Shown here one piece after another: positions 1 through 9,805 of a DNA stretch of 64,000 nucleotides. Each line of letters begins with the position of its first letter. The first letter of the stretch is position 1. The notes under the pieces are model-generated. The model did no database searches. It saw nothing but the letters and a program-made list of their open reading frames with translations, and was not told where the DNA came from. The stretch spans positions 1-64,000 of the forward strand of contig MU623367.1 in NCBI GenBank assembly GCA_025201765.1. The letters are read 5' to 3'. Origin of the DNA: Daldinia sp. FL1419. Its lineage: Eukaryota > Ascomycota > Sordariomycetes > Xylariales > Hypoxylaceae. The position numbers and the translations under genes were made by a program.

Positions 1-590
1 TAATATTTATATTATTAAATAAAATATAATTTTATATTTATATTAAATTCTTTAATTAAAATATTATAAGAATAGATGTTAAAAATAAATATAATAATAA
101 AAATGGTAATTTAAGAAGGTATATATCTTAAAAATTAAATAATATTAAATAATAATTATTTATTATAAAGGTAATTAAAAATATAATATTAATATTATTT
201 ATATTATTATAATAAAAACTTTTAAATTATTATAATAATAATTTTTTTAACCTTATTAATCTATATTACTAATTATTTAATAATATTAATTAGTATTGAT
301 AAATATATATATAAAATAAAAGTAAAATAATAATAAAATAAATAATAATAAGAATAAAATTAATATATTATAATTATTTAAAAAAGAAAGTTATTTAAGA
401 AAAATAGGTAAGAAACCTATCCTTATATAATAATAGATATATAAGTACTTCTTAGGGGTTGTATGCCAGGCTGAAGATATAAGTCATATAACCACCAATT
501 TTTTTATAATTTCATTTCTAATTCTGATGCAGCTTTTATAAATGAGGTTTTTGATATTAAGTATTAGAGATTATTGTGTTGTTTGGCAGG
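1..590. other. AT-rich RIP-like tract at left edge
   Basis: Almost pure A/T (long runs of taatatt/ataaat) up to about position 430, grading into normal composition by about 590. No open reading frame of note. The composition matches the large AT block at 49.6-58.9 kb and is what RIP leaves behind in repeated DNA of ascomycetes. The element it derives from cannot be recognised. Confidence 0.7.
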
Positions 591-3500
591 GGAGTGCGCC
601 ACCTTTTTTGACGCTGTTCTGAGTAGTAACCGTTTTAGCTATTAAAGAGGGTGTGTATCGGAGACGCCCCCTGCCATCTAAAACTGGGTAACGATACCTG
701 CGCGTTCGGGCGGTACCTGACACTCACCTGGCATCTTGAGAGGAAGAAACAGAGTGAAAATAGACAGCCGGACAAGAACACTCATGGCAGTTATGGCTCT
801 GTAGCTCTTTGGCTCTAATGGCTCGAAATAGGTAAACTACCTGTTCCCACGAATTGTAACCCCATTAGACCCTGTTAGGTCAGAAGTCGTACGATAAATG
901 ACCCAAATAGGATAAGAACATTTGCAAAATCTCGATCTGCCATTTCTTAGCGGATCTTAGATGCTCTACCCGGGGGTATACCCTTGTACACCTCCACCAG
1001 GATGGCAAACCACAACGGCCTCCACTGGCTCCAATATATCGTAAAATAGTTGCCAGGGGATTTTATATGGGAAATCCTTTAACATATACTTATTGGTCTC
1101 GAAAGTTGGATGATATTTTTCTCGCACAAGCTATAATATTGTAATCATCATATAAATCATCGCGTATTTTTTCCATAAAAATTACATAAGTTACATGCGG
1201 GATTCTAAATGGCGCGGCGGAGGCCGCTATGGTTTACTATCCTAGTGGAGGTGTGTTTAAGCTGTCTTTAGTGGATTGAACGGTCCCGACTTTTACCTTG
1301 TGCAGCCACACCGAGCCACAGTGGCGAATATCTGGTACCCACTGACCCTTAAAATGTACATGTACCTAGATTATATGCGATCAGGCTAACCGTCAGGTGA
1401 TTTGCTGGATACATGTAACCTCATGTATGCGCGTTATTCACGTTATGCACGTATAAAGTACCCAGTTTGCTTAGGTGCCGAATCGGATGTCCCGTTACGC
1501 AAAAATCAATTTGCCTCCTTTCTTCTGATTCAGTAGCCCTGCTGCTCTGGCCCTCCAGCATCCACGCGCCGCATTGAATGACTAAATTATCGACATTATG
1601 GTTGGTATATACACATGAAAGCAAAGCGAGCTAAATATTTCTAAACATTTCGACCGGAAATACTCTTCACATGGGTATTTCGCTGTCCATTGACATATGT
1701 TGGCACTTATTTCTTACTAGAGTCTCGGGTCTTAAACACGAGACTATCAGCCGGCTACGTCTTCACAACCTAAAACGGAGATATATGGGTGGGGAGGAAT
1801 CGAGATCATCGAATACTCATGACCAAACCGATTTGATAAATTGACCTCATTCGTGATCTAGATCTCCTTGCCCTTCTTGCTTCTCGTTGCGATGCCGTAC
1901 TAGCGCCGTCCTAGGGGGAACGTCGCTCGTCTAATAAATCAATACACTCACTACCTTGCGTTAGATATGCTGATACGTAATATCTCTGCCAGAATTATCG
2001 AAGATCGCTATTTCTGGCTGCTATACACGATGAGACCCCAGCGACATAGTATGTGATCGGTTGTTCTCGGTTAGTTTTAGTATCGACAGACTCGTGAGTC
2101 TGTTGGAGTGTTGTTATCGCGACACGGATCTGTTCAGATGGGTCTGATCTACTTGTTCTACATTTGCGGCTACTACGTGAATATTATTCGATCGGCATCG
2201 TAGAGGTCTAGATATCTCGTTGTCGATCACCTTTAGACCCCATTCATATCCGTCGCATGGTCTGGAACCATCGCTCCCGGACTTTGCCACCGAAGCGAGT
2301 AGCTTCCCTGTTGATACAACCATCGTGCGGGGCCGTCCTCCCCACAAATCCCGAGATGGCTGATCGTTATGGCCAAATGAACACCCGGATTCTTACGGCT
2401 ATCAACAAAATCCTCCATCGATTATATTTTAATTTGATAAAATCACTATAGCGTTCAATCCTTTTTAACTAGATATTTGATATGTCCTCAGGTATAATTA
2501 TCCGCAGGCCCTCTAATTTGCCGTAGTTAAATCCCATGAAGATTATGCCTCCAACATCGGACTAGGTCTTGGCACCCGATCGCGAAGGATCAGATAAGAG
2601 GCAGTTTCCCTACAGAATAACTCAGCCTGTGTTACCTATACGATGCCCATCCGCGAGTTCGACCCTATACCCAAAGTAGTATTGAATTAAGGACTGTGTG
2701 GAAGTCCAGACCTTATCAGCCAATTCGGGGAGTCGTGCCACGTGTCATTTATATTGGTGGAAACGCTGTCATCAATTTCGAATCGTGGGCTGCCATTGCG
2801 ATTCCGTGCGCTTCACCTATCTAGGGTACCAATAGGACCCTACTCAATCTAGTGTTACTGATCATGCACCCCCATTATCTATGCCCTAGAAGCCATCGAT
2901 AAACCCCAGGACGAAATCCATATCCTCTCCTAACATCCGATTAAAATCTTCACCCTCGTCCCTTGGATTGGCATATGATTCATGTGTCCATCCTGACGCT
3001 TCGCACTATGACGTCTCGGGTTAGCTATTAAAACCTAACTTGGTATATTACATAAATGTGGCTGACGGGATGAGCTTCCTTAGCTCTGCAAAGCAGTAAG
3101 GGGGTCGCTCATGACGTACAGTTTATATGGTGTGACGTTATAGCTTACCAAGTGGCTTGATGTCAACTAAGAAAACTCGATCCGTAACGCGTGTTACTCG
3201 AGACGTCAGGAAATCAAAACAAAGGGGTTACATAATTGGCCTATAGCAAACTTGCAAACAATAAGATTTTTAACATGCGTAATTCCCAATCGCAATAGTG
3301 CACACGTATATGCTACTCTTGGCTATAAGGACTTCTCGCAGATCCACCGGCACGAGATGTTAACCAGGATAGCTATGGTCGCAATGTACTCCGTTACAAG
3401 CTTGTCGCAGATCCCCTTTGCGGCCCGCATGGCTTCCGGAGCACGTGGGCCTTAGACGGGACCGACAGAGAAGAAGTTCTTTTAATGGCTCCACATGCCA

Positions 3501-3660
3501 TAATCGTATAATCTACACGAGCGGAAGGATTGTAAGGGGATTTAAGGTTAAGCTCCACAAACACGGTCGCTATCACCGTGCTGTGATCCGCGAAAAGATG
3601 GGCCACTAGGCCGATAGTGCTCCTTACTGCGAAAACTCCCCTATTCACCTGTTCCAAGTA
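591..3660. other. Gene-free stretch of normal composition
   Basis: About 3 kb of balanced base composition with only short, unconvincing reading frames and frequent stops in all frames. No protein family, tRNA or rRNA was recognised. It may be old decayed DNA. A short perfect hairpin (8-bp arms, acagactc/gagtctgt) sits near 2085-2105. Confidence 0.5.
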
Positions 3661-3720
3661 CCCAGAATCGCGTCAAAATTGATGCCCTCTAGGTTTAACA
3701 TGAAGCTTACTTACTTATCT

Positions 3721-3741
3721 ACTTATTATTATTATTACTAC
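3721..3741. repeat. TTA-type microsatellite
   Basis: Short run of tta/tat triplets followed by tactac, just upstream of the hairpin cluster at 3.8 kb. Confidence 0.7.
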
Positions 3742-3799
3742 TCCGATTTACCTAAATTAAAATACAGGTACCCGGTCCATCTTGCTGGTATTTTGTTTC

Positions 3800-3911
3800 G
3801 GGTAGGAAACTGTATTCCGGAGAAAACCTACCCCCTGCCTGTCTGTACAAGCTATGTTGCCATAGCTTTGGCTACTTCCTGTGTTCCTATTGGAACTCAC
3901 CCTCCAATAGG
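3800..3911. other. Cluster of three hairpins, possible structured RNA or repeat
   Basis: Three perfect inverted repeats lie in tandem within 112 bp: gggtagg (3800-3806) with cctaccc (3827-3833); aagctatg (3849-3856) with catagctt (3861-3868), loop ttgc; cctattgga (3886-3894) with tccaatagg (3903-3911), loop 8 nt. This spacing is unusual for random DNA. It could be a folded non-coding RNA or part of a structured repeat. Its strand and transcription are unknown. Confidence 0.35.
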
Positions 3912-3924
3912 TAGAAATGGTTAA

Positions 3925-4157
3925 ACTAATACTTATCTAGGTACTTACCTAACTTATTAAGTTATTTATTAATATTTGATAGGATTTATTAAAATAAAGC
4001 TAAAGCCCTCTTTAATATCATAATATTTTTTATTTTTTAATAATTCACATTACTATAGGTAACAAATGTTGCTGTCGTATAAATTTCCGTGCTAGGACAT
4101 CTACTTTGACGCCATTCTACAATGTACCGAAACTATCTAGGTAAATAGGATCTGCAA
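3925..4157. other. AT-rich spacer
   Basis: Short AT-rich stretch (notably 3950-4050) with ctaggtacttacct-type motifs. It lies downstream of the NTF2-like gene, which runs on the minus strand. Nothing else was seen. Confidence 0.5.
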
Positions 4158-4607
4158 TCATTTCTTAGCCGCATCCTCCACCGCCTTCCTTAGCTTCGGC
4201 AAATGGTCGCTCGTGTACAAACTATCCGCAAACTCCAAAATATCATCCACCAGTTTGCCATCCTCGCTCAACGTCAAGATCCAGACATACTCGTTCTCGT
4301 ATAGCCCTATCGCCGTATCGGACCGCGACTTCAAGTGTAGCACGACCTTTCGCGTGACTTGGTCGACTACTGGTTCCACTCCGTCGACGAGTTCGAGACG
4401 GAATGTGGACATCACGGCCGTTAGAGCCGATATGAGACCTGCGTATTCGGCGTTGGTTTGCGGTGGGGACTTGAGAGTGGCCGGAACTAGTCGGTGGGTA
4501 CATGCTGGACTGCGGTACCGTACGACTGATTCAGGTGTGAACTCGTTGAACGCTTCTACGAAGAGTTTGGTGGTGTGCAGGAGCTGTTCTCTCGATGGCG
4601 GCGACAT
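4158..4607 (-). CDS. NTF2-like / SnoaL-like domain protein
   Basis: Single-exon protein of 149 residues, no signal peptide. The layout fits the NTF2-like superfamily: an N-terminal helical part (residues 1-30, EQLLHTTKLFVEAFNEF), then beta-rich segments including a VVLHLKSRSDTAIG strand and an acidic YENEYVWILTLSEDGKLVDDI segment typical of fungal SnoaL-like proteins, and a basic C-terminal helix. Length is normal for the fold. Members range from small cyclases and isomerases of secondary metabolism to proteins of unknown role, so no reaction is assigned. A TATA-like box lies about 150 bp upstream (4759-4766). Confidence 0.75.
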   Translation of the reverse strand: MSPPSREQLLHTTKLFVEAFNEFTPESVVRYRSPACTHRLVPATLKSPPQTNAEYAGLISALTAVMSTFRLELVDGVEPVVDQVTRKVVLHLKSRSDTAIGLYENEYVWILTLSEDGKLVDDILEFADSLYTSDHLPKLRKAVEDAAKK

Positions 4608-4758
4608 GATGTACAGCTTTGGCGAGGTTCAATCTCGAAATTCTATTGCTCGGCTTCTGGTTGCTGTTTAGAGGCGCTAGGTATATACCACCAGCTCTTC
4701 TTATATCTCGGGGAGCTAGCCACTTGTATTGTGTCCAGATGGATGCGTGAAGTCCTCG

Positions 4759-4766
4759 CTTTTATA
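4759..4766 (-). promoter_or_regulatory. TATA-like box of the NTF2-like gene
   Basis: On the minus strand this reads TATAAAAG, about 150 bp upstream of the ATG at 4607. Position and sequence fit a core promoter; untested. Confidence 0.4.
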
Positions 4767-5638
4767 GACAGTCTTTCCCCGTAAGATGGCCTCTTTGTTA
4801 ACATTCCATGGTTCCGTTAGCATGTCCGGACTAATACCTATCATGGTAAGGCGAGTTATGTCAGCTGCTTTATAAAACTCTAGACCAACCACGATGTGAC
4901 CTACTAGCACGATTTCATTGGCTGGTGCGTAAAAGTCGTCGACTACGTGTTAGGGGATGAGCAAGACTAGTGCTCTTCTTACACCACCTATACCTTCTTT
5001 CGTCCGCGTAGGTTGAATTTACCTAAATCCGTCTGTTTCTTTATATAGAAATGTTATCGGATTAGCGCCAATATATATAAATATCCAAAGTTATAAGCAT
5101 TTTACCTAATACTCGTGGCATCTAATCATACCAAAATTATAATCAGATGGAGTTCGATCCCGAAGCACCTAAGGCAGGTACTCAGGAGAACTGGACGGAC
5201 GTTAGGAATACGCTTGCTTGCTGTGGCTAATGTTAGTTTATCGTTGCAACGCGGATAGAGTCGTTAAACCCAAGGGCGTCTGACGATGAGCAAACTTTCA
5301 TAGTAGCCTTCTGTATATCCTTATGCTACGTGTATAAATATCTCCGTTAAGGCCGGAATGCGAGGACGAAAACGGGTCAGAGAGTATAGGTAATCATGCA
5401 AAGGAATTTATTCGAACACGTTCGTAGGTTCATATCTATTTGACGATGGATACTCACTAACTCATCGAAGCTTCCGCTGTATCAAGTTAGAAATATTTCG
5501 GACGTATCATTCAAGTCTCTATGCAAAACTTGAAAGTCCGGATTTTAGAAAGTCGAACGCCAAAGTAAAACATAATGCTGCAATCTGGCTTTAAGATCCA
5601 TTCAAGTATATATTTGGGTTTACCGCTTCGTCCTCTCG
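4767..5638. other. Intergenic spacer
   Basis: About 870 bp between the NTF2-like gene promoter and the 3' end of the LURP-one-related gene. No coding potential or RNA gene recognised. A GTTCGATCC string near 5150 does not sit in a tRNA fold. Confidence 0.5.
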
Positions 5639-6306
5639 TCATTGTCTCCATACGTGTGCCATCTCAGCACGGCAGAGCGCCAAAATTAGTATCTGGAATC
5701 CAAATTAAGCCCTTCAATTCTCATAAGCAGAAATGCGCGCTGCAATCGAACACTTACCAAGCTAAGATCAACCCCCGAAGCCACCTGCACCTCCCAGACA
5801 GTCCTATCTCGAGTTCCCAACCGAGCCAAGTCATTATCCTCCACCTTGCGAATTGTCGCAATAGCCTTGTCGTCAACGCTAATCGTCGCATTCAGCGCCG
5901 CGTGATCGTTCGGCCTCATGATAACCAGCACCTCCTCGCCGAACTGGGTGCGCACGGTAGCATCGACAGCGGAGTGACTATGCGTGAGCTGAGACTTGTG
6001 CACCAGCGAGCAGAGCTTATCGCCGTCGGGATTCTCGATGATCCACCCGTTCTTGATGTCGATGCTTTTATGCCGGAAGTCGAAGATGTGGTTGTCGGAG
6101 CCGTCTAGGACTTTGCGCCGCCAGCTCCACGATGTGCCGAAACTGGTCCCTTCAACGCGAAATAACGTCTGCCCGGTGCTGTCTGTAACCGTAACCCGTT
6201 TAAAGATGCGGTCGTGGCAGTATATGTTCAAAGTCGTATGCTGGGTCGAGACGTAATCTTTGAAGACGTTGACTGGCGGGCTTGGTGTTTGTAATTGCGT
6301 CTCCAT
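5639..6306 (-). CDS. LURP-one-related (tubby C-like) protein
   Basis: Two exons: 6306-5758 and 5692-5639, intron 5757-5693 (GTAAGT...TTCCAG), giving 200 aa. I chose the ATG at 6306 because it starts the conserved part; an in-frame ATG upstream at 6501 would add 65 residues of poor quality and place the start upstream of the TATA box. The protein shows the LOR/tubby-like pattern: repeated beta strands (TLNIYCHDRIFKRVTVTDS, LFRVEGTSFGTSWSWRRKV, HIFDFRHKSIDIKNGWIIEN) and a C-terminal hydrophobic helix after GVDLSL, which the second exon supplies (ILILALCRAEM). The family is a 12-strand beta barrel around a central helix, of unknown biochemical role in fungi. Without the intron, the reading frame would run into unrelated sequence. 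Confidence 0.8.
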
Positions 6307-6364
6307 TTTGTTTGACTTTTGGCTTGAGAACTGGTGCACGGAGTTAGCGTGGGAGGGTCCATGG

Positions 6365-6372
6365 CATTTATA
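6365..6372 (-). promoter_or_regulatory. TATA-like box of the LURP-one-related gene
   Basis: Minus strand reads TATAAATG about 60 bp upstream of the ATG at 6306. It supports that start over the longer reading frame from 6501. Confidence 0.4.
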
Positions 6373-6652
6373 AGTTGTACATTGACCTGCAATCGGCGTT
6401 GTCATACTCGTATTCACAAGAAGTTGGTTCATGGGTATGCTTCGAGTGGTACCCTTCGAGTGGCACCGCCGCAATAACGTGGGGGCTACGGATCCGAGCA
6501 ATGCCTAAAATTGCTAATATCGGCGAACTAAGCCACTTGCTGATCCAACAACGGGGGATATTTATACAAACATTTGAAGACATTTTTTGGACAAACAACT
6601 AACCAGGTATATTTTCCGAAATTGGATCATTCCAAGGTCCTTCCAAGTCCTG

Positions 6653-6671
6653 AAAAAAAAAAAAAAAAAAA
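6653..6671. repeat. Poly-A run
   Basis: Nineteen consecutive A residues on the plus strand, followed by accaccaaaaaaccccc. It lies in the spacer between the LURP-one-related gene and the zinc-finger gene, downstream of the latter. Confidence 0.8.
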
Positions 6672-6789
6672 CCACCAAAAAACCCCCAGGTCCCCAAGAC
6701 GTCCGGCGCCCTAAAGCCTCAGCATAAATTTAAGGGGGTTTATATACAGTAAGAAGGACCAAATATTTACAAATATGCTTTTCCCGTTT

Positions 6790-9284
6790 TCAACTATACC
6801 TTGGAGTCTCAGAATTAGGATGGCTAACAGGCAATACTGGATTCCCTTCGTTATTGAACATAGCACCTATGGCACCGAGGTCAGCGTCCCAATTGTCGCA
6901 CGAACCATCGGCTACTCTCTCCCTATTCTCGCCTAATCCGAAGAACTGCTCTTCTTCGAAAGCATTCACATTCAACGTAAACTCCGTCGGTAAGCTCAAA
7001 GACTCGTAAGGCATTTGGAAGGTTGATGGATCTTGGGATCTGGTTGCGTCTGCGGTAACTTGACTTTTAGTTATCGAGGCTTGTACCTGGATATCGTTGA
7101 TCGATGTCCAGTCGAAACCAGTGTCGTCGATGATAGTGCGCTCTTGCTCGTTGCGAGACATGTCTAGCTGTTGATTTTGGATGGTTCTATCCTGGCTTAT
7201 GTTGGACAGTGATCCATATCCAGAGTCGCCGTCGTTGCCACCAATTGAAGATAACCCAGATCTCTTGGGTATATCAGGACCGTTGGTAAGGGCGGGCCTT
7301 GTAGCATCGTATCTTTGGAGTATCTGCGGTATTGCTTGTTGGAATAAGGACTGCGAGAAGGCCAGCATTTCATCTTGGTGGGGCATCAAATCCGGAGGGA
7401 TGTGCTCTCGAGCTATGCGCTCCACGATTTCTAACCCGTCCGTTGCCATAAATTTCTGGAATGAGAGTAGCTCGGATGACAAGTCACCCTCTACGTACGG
7501 GCTGGTTGGATGCGGTTGGTCTGGAAACAATATTGTGTAGATCGCGTACCATTGTTCCGGCTTCGAAAGTTGCTTATCGGAACGACGCTCAAGTTGCTTT
7601 TGTTGGATCGAAGTCACACCCTCAAGATCTACTTTCGGTCGCGGGGAACAGTTGCGACCTTGAATATGGCTCTCGAATCCATCATCTTCTTTGAACACTT
7701 CCCAGCATACAGGGCAGTAAGGCGGCCTTTCGTGGTAACGACGAAGATGCTGTTTCACTCTGGAAATATCCTTCAAGATGTACTGACAACATTTTCGATA
7801 AGACAGAGGCTTCCATTTAGAGAATGGACATGCCCAAAAGGTAGGTTGGACCTCGGCAGGACGCTCTAGTTGAAGCCTTTTGTGTGGATATTTGCCCCCG
7901 TCTCCATCTTCCCCCTCGTCGCCTGATTGATTCTGGTCACTATCCTTGCGCCTTCGCTTACCGCGTGACGATGTGTTTGAGTCGTTGCTAGTAGAACTGC
8001 TCTGTTTTTGAACTGCTGTACGGCTCTGAGGTTGCGATGTCCTATTTCCGGATGTGACCCCATTTGGACGATTTCTCTGTGAACCTGGTGGCCTATAAAA
8101 GATATATAGTAGTTCGTCCAGTATGGCCGATGTGAGAGGTTGGAGAACACCGTGGTCTATACCATTAATCTCCTCTTCAAAGTCGCTTGAGTTCGTTGAG
8201 TCGTATTCAGTTACATTGCTCGAGTTACCCAGGCTTGATGGGTTCGAGCTGTTAAACGCACTTGGCAAAGGACTTGGTACTGAGAGATTAATGTAATTGT
8301 TGATACAAGGGTTAGCCATTTCGCTTATGGAAGTATTCCGTCTAGTAATATTCCGCTGTTTGAGGTACGACTCCTTGACCCCCTCGGAGGCCGTTTCAGG
8401 ATCCCATCCTATTCAGTTTGGGAATTGAATTAGCCGATGGCTGTGTGAAATGGGTTGAAGAAAATAACTATATACATACTCGGGCTCAAGTTCGTATTTG
8501 CTGCTGAAGCAGCGGTCACTGGTTCCTTGACGCCCGTCGAATTCAAATGGGAGGATGATGCATCCCGTCTCAATGATTCACTAAGCCCGACATTTACTTC
8601 GCTTAAAGATGTAAACGGAACAAGCCCGTTGATTGTTCCTAATGCCGTTGAATGGGGATAGTCGGCTTTGGGGGGGATTGAAATAGTTAGCGGCTGATCC
8701 GCGTCTGGCTCCTGAGATACACGTAGGTTCTGATAGCATTGCATAGAGTTGTGATAGTCGCCGAGCTCATGGAAAGAGAATTCGGAAAACCCAGAGTCGC
8801 GTAATCCACGGAAAGGGGAATTAGAGAACCCGGAGTCCCCAAGGCCCACGGAACCCTCACGCAGTTCCAGTGCCTGACGAAGTCCTAGTGCGTCAACCGG
8901 CGTGGCGGCTCGATACATGCTCGTCGCGCTGTCCTGGGTTTCGGTGGTAACAGACGGAAGGCTCAAATCACATAAAGAAGAGAAGGAATCGTCGCGCTTG
9001 GATGACGACAATGAATCGTCTGATAGGAAACTATGTCCTAGCTCAACGCGGATTTCGTTTTGCCCCCGACCAACCTTGGAGTCAAATTCGATTGAGCTAG
9101 TTTCACTGCCAAAGTCTAGACACTGAAAGGCGTGTTTGTTGTTGTTGGATGAACTCATTTTCAAACAACCTTGCTTCAGCGGGAGTGGCTGCTCTGTGGA
9201 CGACGTAGATATTATGGGACTCCTATGTCGTTTGCCTGCATTTGGAAGCGCCGGATTGGTTTCCGAATTGTGCTTCACCTCCAT
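6790..9284 (-). CDS. C2H2 zinc-finger protein, putative transcription factor
   Basis: Two exons: 9284-8480 and 8408-6790, intron 8479-8409 (GTATGT...AATAG, 71 bp), total 807 aa. The two halves look like separate reading frames but join in phase. Residues 1-270 are low-complexity and Ser-rich, with a repeated GLxDSGF motif (GLGDSGFSNSPF, GLRDSGFSEFSF). A second acidic and basic disordered region (KRRRKDSD, GDEGEDGDGG) precedes the zinc-binding block at about residues 460-530. There, WACPFSKW, a Cys-Cys pair, VKQHLRRYH and YCPVCWEVF followed by SHIQGRNC give the paired C2H2-type pattern of many Pezizomycotina nuclear proteins. The C terminus is disordered. Its targets are unknown. It is likely nuclear; the family's DNA binding is inferred. 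Confidence 0.8.
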
Positions 9285-9383
9285 TTTTGCTTCTAATGGT
9301 ATATGGAAATAGTATGGGCCCGGCTTAGGATGATATAGGAGGATTGAAACATTTTACGGATTTTACTCTTGGTTTTACTAGGT

Positions 9384-9391
9384 ATTATATA
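9384..9391 (-). promoter_or_regulatory. TATA-like box of the zinc-finger gene
   Basis: Minus strand reads TATATAAT about 100 bp upstream of the ATG at 9284. Confidence 0.35.
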
Positions 9392-9455
9392 GCATGCGCC
9401 TTAAGGAGACCGGCTCGTGTGGGATATACCTAGTCACACTATAACGGTAACGCAC

Positions 9456-9485
9456 ACTTGTGCGGAGGAGACTTGTGCGGAGGAG
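9456..9485. repeat. 15-bp tandem repeat, two perfect copies
   Basis: acttgtgcggaggag occurs twice back to back. It lies in the 520-bp spacer between the 5' end of the zinc-finger gene and the 3' end of the beta-galactosidase gene, so it could be a doubled promoter element of the former. Nothing else was seen in this spacer. Confidence 0.7.
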
Positions 9486-9805
9486 TCTCGTGTGCTACCT
9501 CGTGGGGGCGCTTTTGTGCCTTATATGCATGCACGATGCACGTTGATAATCACCAATCAAACGACGAAAGTGGCTTATCGTACTCGGCTTATAACGGGAG
9601 GATCGTTTGATACATCTGATCTGAGTGGTTGCGGAGGCTTAAGGATAAAACTGAATTCGAATAGTTCTGACGCATCGGATACCCGACTGCTGACTTTCTA
9701 TTGCTGCATTTACGTGTCCAAGGGGATGGGCTGTTTCTAAAGCCAAGACACATACATGTCTGATACGCCCCTAAGAATTTGAGAGTAGAGAGAGCCTGGG
9801 AAATT

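Noticed and set aside
577..676. ggcagggg/ccccctgcc inverted words about 90 bp apart
   Set aside because: Only about 8 bp pair and no target duplication is visible; too weak for a TIR element.
5140..5190. tRNA-like GTTCGATCC word
   Set aside because: Flanking bases do not form the T-arm or acceptor stem; no tRNA gene was found in the window.
9417..9740. 107-codon plus-strand frame
   Set aside because: Starts in the promoter of the zinc-finger gene, includes the 15-bp tandem repeat and shows no protein-family features.
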